In this document: positions 43,053 through 51,471 of the stretch, in pieces
Position numbering within the stretch: position 1 is the first letter of the stretch
Layout: the number at the start of each line of letters is the position of its first letter
Assembly (NCBI RefSeq): GCF_030408715.1
Contig: NZ_CP047202.1
Span: 1,204,294 to 1,268,293 of the forward strand
Direction of reading: 5' to 3'
Length of the DNA: 64,000 nucleotides
Source: Corynebacterium confusum
GTDB taxonomy: Bacteria > Actinomycetota > Actinomycetes > Mycobacteriales > Mycobacteriaceae
Position numbers and translations under genes: made by a program
The notes under the pieces: generated by a model
Seen by the model: only the letters and a program-made list of their open reading frames with translations
The model's database searches: none
Told to the model about the DNA's origin: nothing

Positions 43053-44309
43053 TTAGTTGAACAGGCCCCAGACCGCAGCGGAGATGGTGATGACGCCGAG
43101 AACCACCACGAGCCAGTTGGTCCAGCGGCCGCGGAAGCCCTTGAGGGCATCGATGCGGTAGATGGCCCAGATGGGCATCAGGTAGAGGATGGCCGCGATG
43201 AACGGGCCGCCGATGCTCTCGATAAGCCCCAGGATGTCCGGGTTCAGGATGGCGGCAATCCACGTGGTGATGAAGATGAGCGCGTAGGCGATGTTGGTGA
43301 TCTGCTGGTGCGTGGTGCGCTCGGCCAGGGAAGGAGAGACCTTCTTGAGGATGTAGCGCGCGCCCTCGGTGGTACCCAGCACGTGGCCGAAGTAGGAAGA
43401 GATGATAGCCAGGATGGCGATGACCGGGGAGAGGTAGGCCAGCACCGGAACGCCGGAGATATTCGCCAAGTAGGACAGGACCGGGATGTTTTGTTCGCGG
43501 GCCTCCTGCAGACCGTCCGCGCCCAGGGCCAGGGTGCAGGACCAGACGAAGAACATGGTGAACACGGTCAGCATCAGGGCGGTGGCGAGCAGGACCTTGG
43601 AGGCGTTCTCGTGCGACTTGATGCCCCACTGGCGCTGCATGGCCAGGGAGAACTGGGAAATGGCCGGGGAGTGGTTAAAGGAAAAGACCAGCACTGGCAA
43701 AATCATGATGATGCCGCCGATGAGCGCCAGTGAGTTGCCGGAGTCGACCTCCATGAAGCTCTGCAGGTCCCACTGCGGGATGAGGTAGATGGACACGCCC
43801 GCCAGGCACAGGATGAGTGGGTAGACGATGAACTGGGTCAAGTACAGCATCAGCTTCTCGGAGAAGGCGAAGACCAGGGTCATCGCGCCGATGAGAAGGA
43901 AGGACAGTAACGTGCGGTTAATGTGCGGCCCGTTGAACTGGTTGACGATGAAGGAGTCCACCGTGTTGGTAATGGACACGCCGTAAATCAGCACGATGGG
44001 GTAGATCGCGAAGAAATACAGCACGGAGATGACCAAACCGACCTTCCGGCCGAAGTAGTCGGTGACGACGACCGTGATGTCCTCGCCTTGGCGCGGGGAG
44101 ACGCACATGATGCGCGCGAGCGCGCGGTGGGACAGGTAGGTCATGGGGGCGATCAAGATGGTGGCAATCAGCAACGGCCAGAAGCCGAAGCTGCCTGCGT
44201 TAATCGGCAGGAAGAGGATGCCCGCTCCCACGGCGGTGCCGAAGAGTGAAAAAGCCCAGCTAGTGTTGACAGTCCGGCCGGATGCCTGGGCCGGGGCAGA
44301 AGAGGTCAT
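43053..44309 (-). CDS. HAAAP-family (SdaC-type) serine/threonine transporter
   Basis: A 418-residue inner-membrane protein with about 11 hydrophobic helices. The start (SWAFSLFGTAVGAGILFLPINAG) and the segments MTYLSHRALARI and IIMILPVLVFSFNHSPAIS are typical of the hydroxy/aromatic amino-acid permease family, in which SdaC and TdcC carry serine or threonine with protons. Serine is the likeliest substrate. The ATG at 44309 has AAGGAG about 7 bases upstream on the minus strand; an open frame reaching 44345 is not needed. No serine dehydratase gene is adjacent in this window. Confidence 0.87.
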   Translation of the reverse strand: MTSSAPAQASGRTVNTSWAFSLFGTAVGAGILFLPINAGSFGFWPLLIATILIAPMTYLSHRALARIMCVSPRQGEDITVVVTDYFGRKVGLVISVLYFFAIYPIVLIYGVSITNTVDSFIVNQFNGPHINRTLLSFLLIGAMTLVFAFSEKLMLYLTQFIVYPLILCLAGVSIYLIPQWDLQSFMEVDSGNSLALIGGIIMILPVLVFSFNHSPAISQFSLAMQRQWGIKSHENASKVLLATALMLTVFTMFFVWSCTLALGADGLQEAREQNIPVLSYLANISGVPVLAYLSPVIAILAIISSYFGHVLGTTEGARYILKKVSPSLAERTTHQQITNIAYALIFITTWIAAILNPDILGLIESIGGPFIAAILYLMPIWAIYRIDALKGFRGRWTNWLVVVLGVITISAAVWGLFN

Positions 44310-44657
44310 GAAACGATCTCCTTGTAGGGGAGGTAAACGGTGCAATCGACATCAGCAGCGTAGGAGCCACTACCTTGTGGATTACGCTAACACTTGGGAA
44401 TAGGCCTGTTTGCTCTTTGGAAACAGAAGAATTCTCACCCCTCCTTTTGGGGGTAAGTTCCTCTCGGTACGGCTACGCGGCGGGTGTCCCTAGGCTGGGA
44501 CAGTTCCGACTGTAGGGCGGGTGGTTATCAAATTGTTGCGCTCGCGCGGTGGGCGAGTGGCAAAGAAGTCGGTACGGTCGGTAGCGGCCGGTCAAACGGT
44601 CCAGATAAGTGAAAATTTAAGCAGTCAAGATACTCGAGACTATTAGGAGTAAAGACA
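44310..44657. other. Divergent intergenic region
   Basis: About 350 bases between the transporter (minus) and the antitoxin-like gene (plus) that must hold both promoters. A dyad-like TGTCCC-TAGGCT-GGGACA at 44485-44502 includes a possible -10 (TAGGCT). The stretch 44370-44450 is AT-richer. No gene is supported. Confidence 0.4.
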
Positions 44658-44861
44658 ATGGGTTTGATGGACAAGGCTAAGGACGCACTGAACTCTGACA
44701 AGGGCAAGGAAGCCACCTCTCAGGGCCTGGACAAGGCTGAGGACTTCGCCAAGGACAAGCTGGGCGAGGACAAGTCCGACCAGATCTCTGATGTCCGCGG
44801 CAAGGTCGAGGACCGCCTGGGCACCGGCAACGACGAGAACAAGGGCGAGGACGAGAAGTAA
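44658..44861 (+). CDS. Small MT0933/Rv0909-type antitoxin-like protein
   Basis: A 67-residue, highly charged, helical protein beginning MGLMDKAKDALNSDKGKEAT with repeated D/K/E/G pattern (GLDKAEDFAKDKLGEDKSDQ). This matches the antitoxin family typified by mycobacterial Rv0909 (MT0933), and also resembles CsbD-like stress proteins. No Rv0910-like toxin lies beside it: the next gene downstream is separated by a strong terminator. It may therefore be a stand-alone stress protein. ATG 44658 has TAGGAG about 10 bases upstream. Confidence 0.75.
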   Translation: MGLMDKAKDALNSDKGKEATSQGLDKAEDFAKDKLGEDKSDQISDVRGKVEDRLGTGNDENKGEDEK

Positions 44862-44876
44862 ATCGTCTAACTCTTC

Positions 44877-44911
44877 AACCGCCGTGGCAGACTGGGGCCA
44901 CGGCGGTTTTT
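44877..44911 (+). terminator. Strong rho-independent terminator
   Basis: A perfect 12-bp stem (44877-44888 with 44897-44908), loop AGACTGGG, followed by TTTTG in the transcript. It begins 16 bases after the antitoxin-like gene and isolates it as a single-gene transcript. Confidence 0.9.
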
Positions 44912-45000
44912 GCATGCTCAAGCGAAATGTTAACTATGCTCCTTTTGGCCAACTATCGGGTATCCCCGTGGATTTAACCGCTAGGCTAGGGACTGTGGCT

Positions 45001-45211
45001 ATGTCTCAGGAGGATTGCGAAGTCGCAGCCCTCCCGAAGACCGCTATTGTCCGTCAGGCGCTGCGCATCACCGCGCATCTCGGCGAAGCTCAGCTATCGC
45101 TGGAGGAGAAGCCCTTTTTCTTCCAGACACATAATGGACCTGGCGCTCATCGGGGTGGTGAAGTCCATCGGCCTTGATGTCCCGGAAAACGCACGCCACC
45201 GGCACCACTAG
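45001..45211 (+). pseudogene. Small ORF apparently broken by a one-base change
   Basis: ATG 45001 opens a frame reading MSQEDCEVAALPKTAIVRQA and on to LSLEEKPFF, but after the TTTTT run at 45115-45119 it degenerates into GPGAHRGGEVHRP and stops at 45177. The +1 frame instead continues as HIMDLALIGVVKSIGLDVPE and stops at 45211. Removing one T would give one 69-residue protein. It is either a recent pseudogene, a sequencing error or chance; no family was recognised. Confidence 0.35.
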
Positions 45212-45214
45212 GTG

Positions 45215-46909
45215 CTAGCCCGCCGGCCAGAGCGTGCCCACGCGACTGGTCTGTACGCAGATGGGGGAGGCTGCCTCGGGCAGATCGACGGTGAGCTCGG
45301 TCCCGCCGCCGGTGACCTGAACGAAGACTTGGTTGAGCCCGGCGCGCAGAGGCACCTCGGTGCGCTCGCCGTCTAGGCTGATCCCCGCCGTTGCCTCCGC
45401 GCCGGCCAGGTAGTTGAGCTCCACCACCCACTCGCGCTCCAACAATGGGCCGTCCAAGCGCAGGGTTTGTTCCTGGCCAGCTCCGACTTCTTGCCCGCAC
45501 TGTGCCATGCCGGCGTCCCCGGCCCCAGTCGGGGTGGTGCTGCGGGCGGGGTGGAGGTCGGCGGCGAGGATGCGGCCGTCGGTGCCGACGATGCCGGGTT
45601 GTTCGGTCCAGGCGGCGATTGCTGCGCCCGGCAGAATCTTGCTCAGCCGGTTGTCAGGGTAGGCGACTGGCAGCAGGACCTGGGTGTCGACTTCCTGGTC
45701 CAGCTGGGGAGTCTCCGGCGCGGCGAGCTGGCCGTTAAGGGTCCGGAAATACTCGCGGGCCGGCTGCTCGGCCCAGGACGCTGAATAGCTGAGAGTGCTA
45801 GCGATGCTCAAGGCGGCAATCACCGCGCCCAGGGCGAGAAGGATTCTACCCGGCCAGGTGGCGGAGTCCAGGCAGCGGAAGGCGAGTGCCGTGGCGATAA
45901 CCAGCAGCACGCTGACCTCGGAGAAGTGGCGCAGCGTCTGCACGATCTCGAAGGCCGTGTCCTGGCCGCCCCGGCCCAGGCTGACCGCGAGTAGACAGAC
46001 GGCCACGTAGGCGCCGCAGGTGAGAAGACCTGCCAGTCCGCGGCGGTTGCGTGCGCTTAGTACCACGATGGCGGCCGCCACGATCACGCCGACGGCCACC
46101 ATGGCGGTAACCGGGGAGGCGAAGGGAGGGCCCGGGTGCCACCTGTCCCACGCCAGGGGCCCGCCGGTCGCCGCCGGCAGGAAGCCCTGTAGGAAACCGT
46201 GCCTTAAGGTCCCTGCAAGCCCCAGGCTCTCCGCGCGGGGGAGGTCGACCGCGAGGACGTAGATGCCCGCCCAGATCACGGCCACTCCGAGGGAGGGGAA
46301 GATGCTGCGCCGGCACCCCAGGAGGAACCAGCAGAAAGCGAGGAAGGGCAGGGCCAGCAGCATGCGCTCGCTGAACAGGCAGCCCACCAGCACGCAGAGT
46401 GCGGCGGCCCACCCGGCCACGTGCGCCCTCGGACGGTCATTGCTGCGGTCTCGAACCACGCGGACGCCACCGAGCACGCAGGTGGTCGCCGTGGCCATGG
46501 CGGCTTCCAGTGGGAGCAGGTTGATAGCCGCCGAGAGCCAACTGGTGGCCGGTAGGTTCAGCGGTGACAGGCAGTACAGGGCGAAGGCCAGCAGCACCGG
46601 CCAGCCGCCCCGCAGGTGGTGGGCGAGGAATCCCACCGCAGCGATAGCCGCGGCATTGAGCAGGCCGAGCACGCATAGCGCGGCGGCCCAATTGAGGTCG
46701 CCGGCGGCCGCCACCAGCCGCATGATTCCGCGGGCGGCCGGCATGAGGTGCCCGTCGTGCGGGGCCATCAGCGCTGTTTCCGGGGCCTGGGCCATAAGGA
46801 TGAAGTCGTCCCAGTAGAACCAGCCGCGGGCGGCAACCCCCATGCGCACGAGCCAACCGACGATCCCAATAGCCAGCAGGGGCAACAGCTGGTGACGGCG
46901 AGTACGCAT
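45215..46909 (-). CDS. Large polytopic membrane protein, GT-C-like
   Basis: A 564-residue protein starting MRTRRHQLLPLLAIGIVGWL with some 10-11 membrane helices up to about residue 400, then an extracytoplasmic C-terminal part (about 410-564) without helices. Early after the first helix is WFYWDDFILMAQAPE; an acidic DD motif in the first external loop is typical of GT-C polyprenyl-phosphate sugar transferases, and the overall plan fits that fold. The specific activity is unknown; cell-wall glycan or glycoprotein mannosylation is a guess. The frame extends to 47197, but ATG 46909 precedes the first membrane helix. TAGAAT lies 10 bases upstream, suggesting a very short leader. Confidence 0.65.
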   Translation of the reverse strand: MRTRRHQLLPLLAIGIVGWLVRMGVAARGWFYWDDFILMAQAPETALMAPHDGHLMPAARGIMRLVAAAGDLNWAAALCVLGLLNAAAIAAVGFLAHHLRGGWPVLLAFALYCLSPLNLPATSWLSAAINLLPLEAAMATATTCVLGGVRVVRDRSNDRPRAHVAGWAAALCVLVGCLFSERMLLALPFLAFCWFLLGCRRSIFPSLGVAVIWAGIYVLAVDLPRAESLGLAGTLRHGFLQGFLPAATGGPLAWDRWHPGPPFASPVTAMVAVGVIVAAAIVVLSARNRRGLAGLLTCGAYVAVCLLAVSLGRGGQDTAFEIVQTLRHFSEVSVLLVIATALAFRCLDSATWPGRILLALGAVIAALSIASTLSYSASWAEQPAREYFRTLNGQLAAPETPQLDQEVDTQVLLPVAYPDNRLSKILPGAAIAAWTEQPGIVGTDGRILAADLHPARSTTPTGAGDAGMAQCGQEVGAGQEQTLRLDGPLLEREWVVELNYLAGAEATAGISLDGERTEVPLRAGLNQVFVQVTGGGTELTVDLPEAASPICVQTSRVGTLWPAG

Positions 46910-47174
46910 AATGACGGCTATTCTAACCGGCCCTGGCGGCCCCGTTGCGGCAACTCGGCCGCGAAGTGCCCTGAAAATGGGGCGGTGGCGGCAGTGGGTA
47001 TGAAAAAGGACCCTGCCGAAGCACGGGCCGAGAGTCTTTTGCGAAACTACCCACCCACCAGCAACGATCCGCACCACAGCGATGGTTTCCGCCAGTTTCC
47101 GTGGCCGGGTCCGTCGATTGATGGGCCGCGTCGGTGTCGGAGGCGGGGTGATGGCAGGAGGTTCGTCCTCTGTC
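46910..47174. other. Intergenic region between the membrane protein and hsdR
   Basis: About 265 bases between two minus-strand genes. It likely holds the membrane-protein promoter. No terminator-like hairpin with a T run and no gene could be supported; open frames crossing it are extensions of neighbours. Confidence 0.3.
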
Positions 47175-50100
47175 CTACTCCAACTCGCCAGTCTCATTCG
47201 CCGCGGCCATGATTTCAGCCAAGGTGGAAATCACGTTGCGTAGCACGTCGCGGTCGGTGGTAAGCAGCGCGTCGCGCTGTTTGCGTTGTTCGATGCCGTC
47301 GAAGATGGCGCTGGTGGCTTCCTGCTGGAACTTGCGCGAGCGTTTGAGTTGCTCGCGGTTGTTCTCTTTGCCCAGCCGCACCGCTACTGGACTGGAGGAC
47401 AATGTTCCCCAGGCAGCAACAATCATCTGCGCGGTTTCATCACTGTTGACATCTACACCTGCCATGGAGAAGATGTCGTTGACTTTTTCAACGGCTTCGT
47501 CAAAAGCCGCGCGTAGTGGGGTTTTCGGCTCACCAAGACGAACCGTGAACTCAGGAACATTCAACGGTTCTAGTTCACTGTCCCTCACGCTATAGTCTTC
47601 CTCTACGCCGCTCTGGGCAATGGCGACACCGGCCAGGGTGACACCTGTCAGGAAGTCTTCATCGTCGTCTAGCTCGGTGATGTGCAGGTTCGGCTCCAGC
47701 ACGCTACACAGCATGGCGCGGCGTGACACGTCAGCATCTGCGTAGGCAATGATCTGGGAGAGGAACTCGTAGGCGTGCCGATACTTGAGTACGTGTGCCC
47801 TGAAATCCTTGGCGCGCTCGCGGGTGTCCTTATCGGTGGAGTTTCGGTCTGAGCGCCAGCGGTCAAGAATCGTATTGGCCGCACCGCGCAGATTTTCTGA
47901 GTCCTCGCCTGCCATGTAGGCTTCGGCAACCTTATTCATCTCGTCTAGGTCATAGTAGCCAGCAGTGTCCAACTCGTCTGCCAGCGTGTGCAGGGAATTG
48001 GGGTCAATGTCGGTGTCAATGACCGCGCCTTGGTAGTAGCGCTTGAACTCAGCCTCAATGAGTTCGGGATCATTGACGAAATCGACCACCATCGGGGCGG
48101 GCTTATTCGGATAAATTCGGTTCAGGCGAGATAGAGTTTGCACCGTTGCGACACCGGAGAGGTGCTTGTCCACATACATCGCGCACAGTCGCGGCTCGTT
48201 AAATCCGGTCTGGAACTTGTTGGCCACAATGAGCACGCGGTAGTCCAGATCGTCGTCTTTGAAGGCGCGCTCTACATCGGATTCGCCGTTCATGCTGACT
48301 TCGGTGACCGGCTCTGGTTCGTCCTCCATACGCACCGCGTCGGAGAACGCCACGAGCGAGTGAAACTCGTAGCCTTTTTCGTTGATGTAGCGGTTCATCT
48401 CACGCGCCCAGTGCACTGCTGCCTTGCGCGAGGAGGTCACCACCATGGCACGTGCCTGGCCGTCGAGGTGGTGGGCCACGTTGCGGCGGTAGTGCTCTAC
48501 AACGACCTCAACTTTTTGTGCAATGGAGGTCGGGTGCAGGCGGACAAAACGCACCATGTCGGAGACTGCTTCGGACTGATCTACCTCTTCGGTTCGTCCC
48601 AACTCGTCGCGTACTTCCGCCCACATGGTGTAGGTGGAGTAGTTGGTAAGCACGTCCATGATGAAGCCCTCGGCAATGGCCTGACCCATCGGGTACGTAT
48701 CGAAGGCGATGCAGTGTCCGTCCGGGGTCTGTGAACCGAACAAGCGCAGGGTTTTACCCTTCGGCGTGGCTGTGAGCGCTACAAAAGTCATGTTGGACGC
48801 GGTGGCCACAGCCTCCTGGCGTAGCTCCAGCAGGTCGTCGGCAGTGTAGTCCTCCGACTCTTCTAGCTCCACCTCAGCAAGCAGCTCACGCAGCGCCGAG
48901 GCAGACGAACCAGTTTGTGAAGAGTGCGCCTCATCAGCAATTACGCACCAGTTGCGGCCCTGAATATCTGGGTCGTCATCTAGCAGTGAGAGCACGTACG
49001 GGAATGTCTGCAACGTACAGGTGATGATGTGACCGCCCTCTACCAGTGCTTCACGCAGCTGTGGCGACTTCGCACCGGAGTTTTCACCGACCGAGACCAC
49101 CAGTCCGCGCGATGCCGCTAGTGCCTGCATGTCCTGGCGAATGTTGGTGTCGAGTGCTGTGCGGTCGGTGACCACGATGACGGAATCAAAGGTCTTGGTG
49201 CCGTCATCGGCTACCTGCCTAATTAGGCGGTGCGCAAGCCACGCAATGGTCTTGGTCTTGCCCGAGCCAGCGGAGTGCTCGATGAGATAGCGCCCGCCAG
49301 CGCTACGCTCGGCGACATCGGTGGTGACTTTTTCCACCGCGCGCAGCTGGTGGAAGCGCGGGAAAATCAAGGTACCTTTCGCGCCGCGCTTGGACGCGGA
49401 ATTCGGTTCCCATACTGCGAAATCACTCAAGATGCGCAGCAGGAGCCTAGGACGCAGCACCTTCTCCCACAAGTAGGCGGTTGCAGACTTGCCCGCTACT
49501 GGCGGGTTGCCGCCAGCACCGTCATGTCCCTGATTAAACGGCAGGAACCTCGTGTCGTTGCCTTTCAGCGCGGTGGTCATGTACACCTCGTCATTCGACA
49601 CTGCGAAGTGAACCAGTGCGCGCCCCGGCAGGAGTACGCGGCGATTCTTCGAGGGTACGCGATCCTTGCGGTACTGCTTTATCGCACGAGCCACTGACTG
49701 CGTGTTGTCCGTCTTCAACTCAAACGTGGCTACCGGAATGCCGTTGACCGTAGCCACCAGATCCAGTGTCTCGCCGCTGGTGGTATCAAAGTGCACCTGG
49801 CGGATAATGCGCAGACGGTTCTCCTGTGCTCGCTTGGCAGCAGACACACTGAGCGGATTAGCCGGTGGGAACGCCACCATGGGGCCAAAGGTGGCTGAGC
49901 GTGCGTTGGTCTGCGCGTACTTAAAGCCCTCGCGCAGGGTACCGAGCAGACCACCACGGATGCGTCCGGTTTGTGCGTCCTTGCGCGTTGCGGATTCGAG
50001 CCGCTTGGCGACGTACTCCAGCAGCAAACGCTGCGCATTCTCCCGCGTTGCCTCAGGAGCATCCTGCGGCACGGCCTTGGCATAGTCCTCTGGGTACTGG

Positions 50101-50258
50101 GTGGAAAGCCAGTGCAGCACATCAGCCGGAAACAGGCCAAGACGTTCGTCCCATCCGGTGTCCTTCATTCCCGGCTCATAGATCCAGCCGCTGGCTTGCA
50201 ACGACTCGCAGATGGTTTCTTCCAGGCGCTCTTCGCGCATAATGTCACGTTTAGGCAT
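47175..50258 (-). CDS. hsdR: Type I restriction enzyme, R subunit
   Basis: A 1027-residue motor and nuclease subunit that translocates and cuts DNA lacking the host methyl mark. The N-terminal nuclease domain has the D-(E/Q)xK motif in TLDLVATVNGIPVATFELKTDN (core at about 160-178). Superfamily II helicase motifs follow: Walker A HSAGSGKTKTIAWLAHRL at about 330, DEAH-type VIADEAHSSQTG at about 438, and VALTATPKGKTLRLFG. The C-terminal part is helical and should bind HsdM/HsdS. ATG 50258 overlaps the hsdS stop by eight bases. It appears complete and intact. Confidence 0.95.
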   Translation of the reverse strand: MPKRDIMREERLEETICESLQASGWIYEPGMKDTGWDERLGLFPADVLHWLSTQYPEDYAKAVPQDAPEATRENAQRLLLEYVAKRLESATRKDAQTGRIRGGLLGTLREGFKYAQTNARSATFGPMVAFPPANPLSVSAAKRAQENRLRIIRQVHFDTTSGETLDLVATVNGIPVATFELKTDNTQSVARAIKQYRKDRVPSKNRRVLLPGRALVHFAVSNDEVYMTTALKGNDTRFLPFNQGHDGAGGNPPVAGKSATAYLWEKVLRPRLLLRILSDFAVWEPNSASKRGAKGTLIFPRFHQLRAVEKVTTDVAERSAGGRYLIEHSAGSGKTKTIAWLAHRLIRQVADDGTKTFDSVIVVTDRTALDTNIRQDMQALAASRGLVVSVGENSGAKSPQLREALVEGGHIITCTLQTFPYVLSLLDDDPDIQGRNWCVIADEAHSSQTGSSASALRELLAEVELEESEDYTADDLLELRQEAVATASNMTFVALTATPKGKTLRLFGSQTPDGHCIAFDTYPMGQAIAEGFIMDVLTNYSTYTMWAEVRDELGRTEEVDQSEAVSDMVRFVRLHPTSIAQKVEVVVEHYRRNVAHHLDGQARAMVVTSSRKAAVHWAREMNRYINEKGYEFHSLVAFSDAVRMEDEPEPVTEVSMNGESDVERAFKDDDLDYRVLIVANKFQTGFNEPRLCAMYVDKHLSGVATVQTLSRLNRIYPNKPAPMVVDFVNDPELIEAEFKRYYQGAVIDTDIDPNSLHTLADELDTAGYYDLDEMNKVAEAYMAGEDSENLRGAANTILDRWRSDRNSTDKDTRERAKDFRAHVLKYRHAYEFLSQIIAYADADVSRRAMLCSVLEPNLHITELDDDEDFLTGVTLAGVAIAQSGVEEDYSVRDSELEPLNVPEFTVRLGEPKTPLRAAFDEAVEKVNDIFSMAGVDVNSDETAQMIVAAWGTLSSSPVAVRLGKENNREQLKRSRKFQQEATSAIFDGIEQRKQRDALLTTDRDVLRNVISTLAEIMAAANETGELE

Positions 50259-51471
50259 GAGGTTCGTCCTTGTCGTCGAGTGAAGCAGGAATATCAATCT
50301 GGCCGGTCACCGCCGCAGAAATCACCGCTGCGCGACGCTCCACAAGCAAATCCCGCAGCTTCGTAATGTCCTCCAACATCGAATCAATCTCGGCGGTCTC
50401 ACGGTCGATCTCGTCGGCGATGCGGCGTTGTTCGGCATAAGAGGCGTATGGGATTTTTTGTGCACCTAGCCTCTGGTTATTGACTATCTTCAATGTGCTG
50501 GAAGGCGCGGTTTCCCGAATCTCATTCTGTTTTGCTTGCAAAGCACGGAATAGGTAGCGCGCGTCAAAGCCGTGCTGGGGAACTAATGCCGTGATTTGCT
50601 GGTTCGTGGCACACCTTTGGTTGGCGAAGCCCGTTTTTCCTACGGTCGCACCGATTCCGCAGAAAAGTGGAGTATTCGCCGGAAGTGTTTTTACGGTTTC
50701 GGATTCAGCGGGCGTGAGTTTTATCGCCCTAGTAGGACGTTTCTCATCTAAATCTTCTGGGCGGAGCCATAAAAGTCCTTTTTCCGGCCTGTCTTTTGCG
50801 CCGAGTCTTCCCCCTTTGGGAGTGGAGCCAGTGATCAGCAGGGACGTTACTCCGACCCTGACCTCAGTGTCTTCGTTACCCACTATTGACGAAAATAGAG
50901 ATTCCCGTCGCTCCTCCAGCAGCCGCTCCATCTCGTCCAAATCGGCACGCATGCCGTCGATCTCTGCGGTCTCGCGGTCGAGGTAGTCAGCGATGGCCCG
51001 CTGTGTTGGAAGAGGTGGTAGGTAGACAGGTAGCGCAGATGTTGCGGAAAAACCTATCGAGAACCGAGTTACTCCGTTTGCCGTCTGTTCCCAGTGTCGT
51101 TTTGCTTGAGCAGAATTCAGGTACCAGTAGAGATATTTGGAGAAGACGAACTCCGGGTGGGGACGTGCGATTGTAAGGTGATACCCGCAAATCATATCGC
51201 CGTCTGGAGAATTAGCAATTGCGGGGATTCCAATGTCATCGGGAGATTCGGAGTCTTTGGTGAAGATGACATCGCCGTGTCTTAGGCCCACACGTTCAAT
51301 TTGTTGGGATGAAGCGGTGGCTTCCATGAAGTCGTGATCGGAATTGAGGACAGACCCGTAATATACGTCGGTGTAGTTGACGAGTCTTACAGGAGTTTCA
51401 TCATCACGTGACTTTTTATCTACATTGGATGAAATTAGATCGGCGATGGCTCCGAGCTTTACCTCATTCAT
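50251..51471 (-). CDS. hsdS: Type I restriction enzyme, specificity subunit
   Basis: A 406-residue DNA-recognition subunit with two target-recognition domains (about 1-150 and 205-355). Each is followed by a conserved helical repeat: QRAIADYLDRETAEIDGM at about 160 and QRRIADEIDRETAEIDSM at about 360. The N-terminal domain is encoded by noticeably AT-richer DNA than the rest of the window, as is common for exchangeable recognition domains. The recognised sequence cannot be predicted. The ATG at 51471 shares a base with the hsdM stop (TGATG); a GTG at 51474 is an alternative. Confidence 0.94.
   Translation of the reverse strand: MNEVKLGAIADLISSNVDKKSRDDETPVRLVNYTDVYYGSVLNSDHDFMEATASSQQIERVGLRHGDVIFTKDSESPDDIGIPAIANSPDGDMICGYHLTIARPHPEFVFSKYLYWYLNSAQAKRHWEQTANGVTRFSIGFSATSALPVYLPPLPTQRAIADYLDRETAEIDGMRADLDEMERLLEERRESLFSSIVGNEDTEVRVGVTSLLITGSTPKGGRLGAKDRPEKGLLWLRPEDLDEKRPTRAIKLTPAESETVKTLPANTPLFCGIGATVGKTGFANQRCATNQQITALVPQHGFDARYLFRALQAKQNEIRETAPSSTLKIVNNQRLGAQKIPYASYAEQRRIADEIDRETAEIDSMLEDITKLRDLLVERRAAVISAAVTGQIDIPASLDDKDEPHA
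50377..51008 (-). repeat. Pair of direct repeats inside hsdS
   Basis: Two segments of about 59 bases, 50377-50435 and 50950-51008, are roughly 80 percent identical (core TCGGCGGTCTC/CTGCGGTCTCGCGGTCGA). They encode the central and C-terminal conserved helices of HsdS. Such repeats can support recombination that swaps or removes a recognition domain. Confidence 0.75.

Noticed and set aside
48138..48734. A 198-residue plus-strand frame inside hsdR.
   Set aside because: It is antisense to conserved HsdR sequence and shows no recognisable motif.
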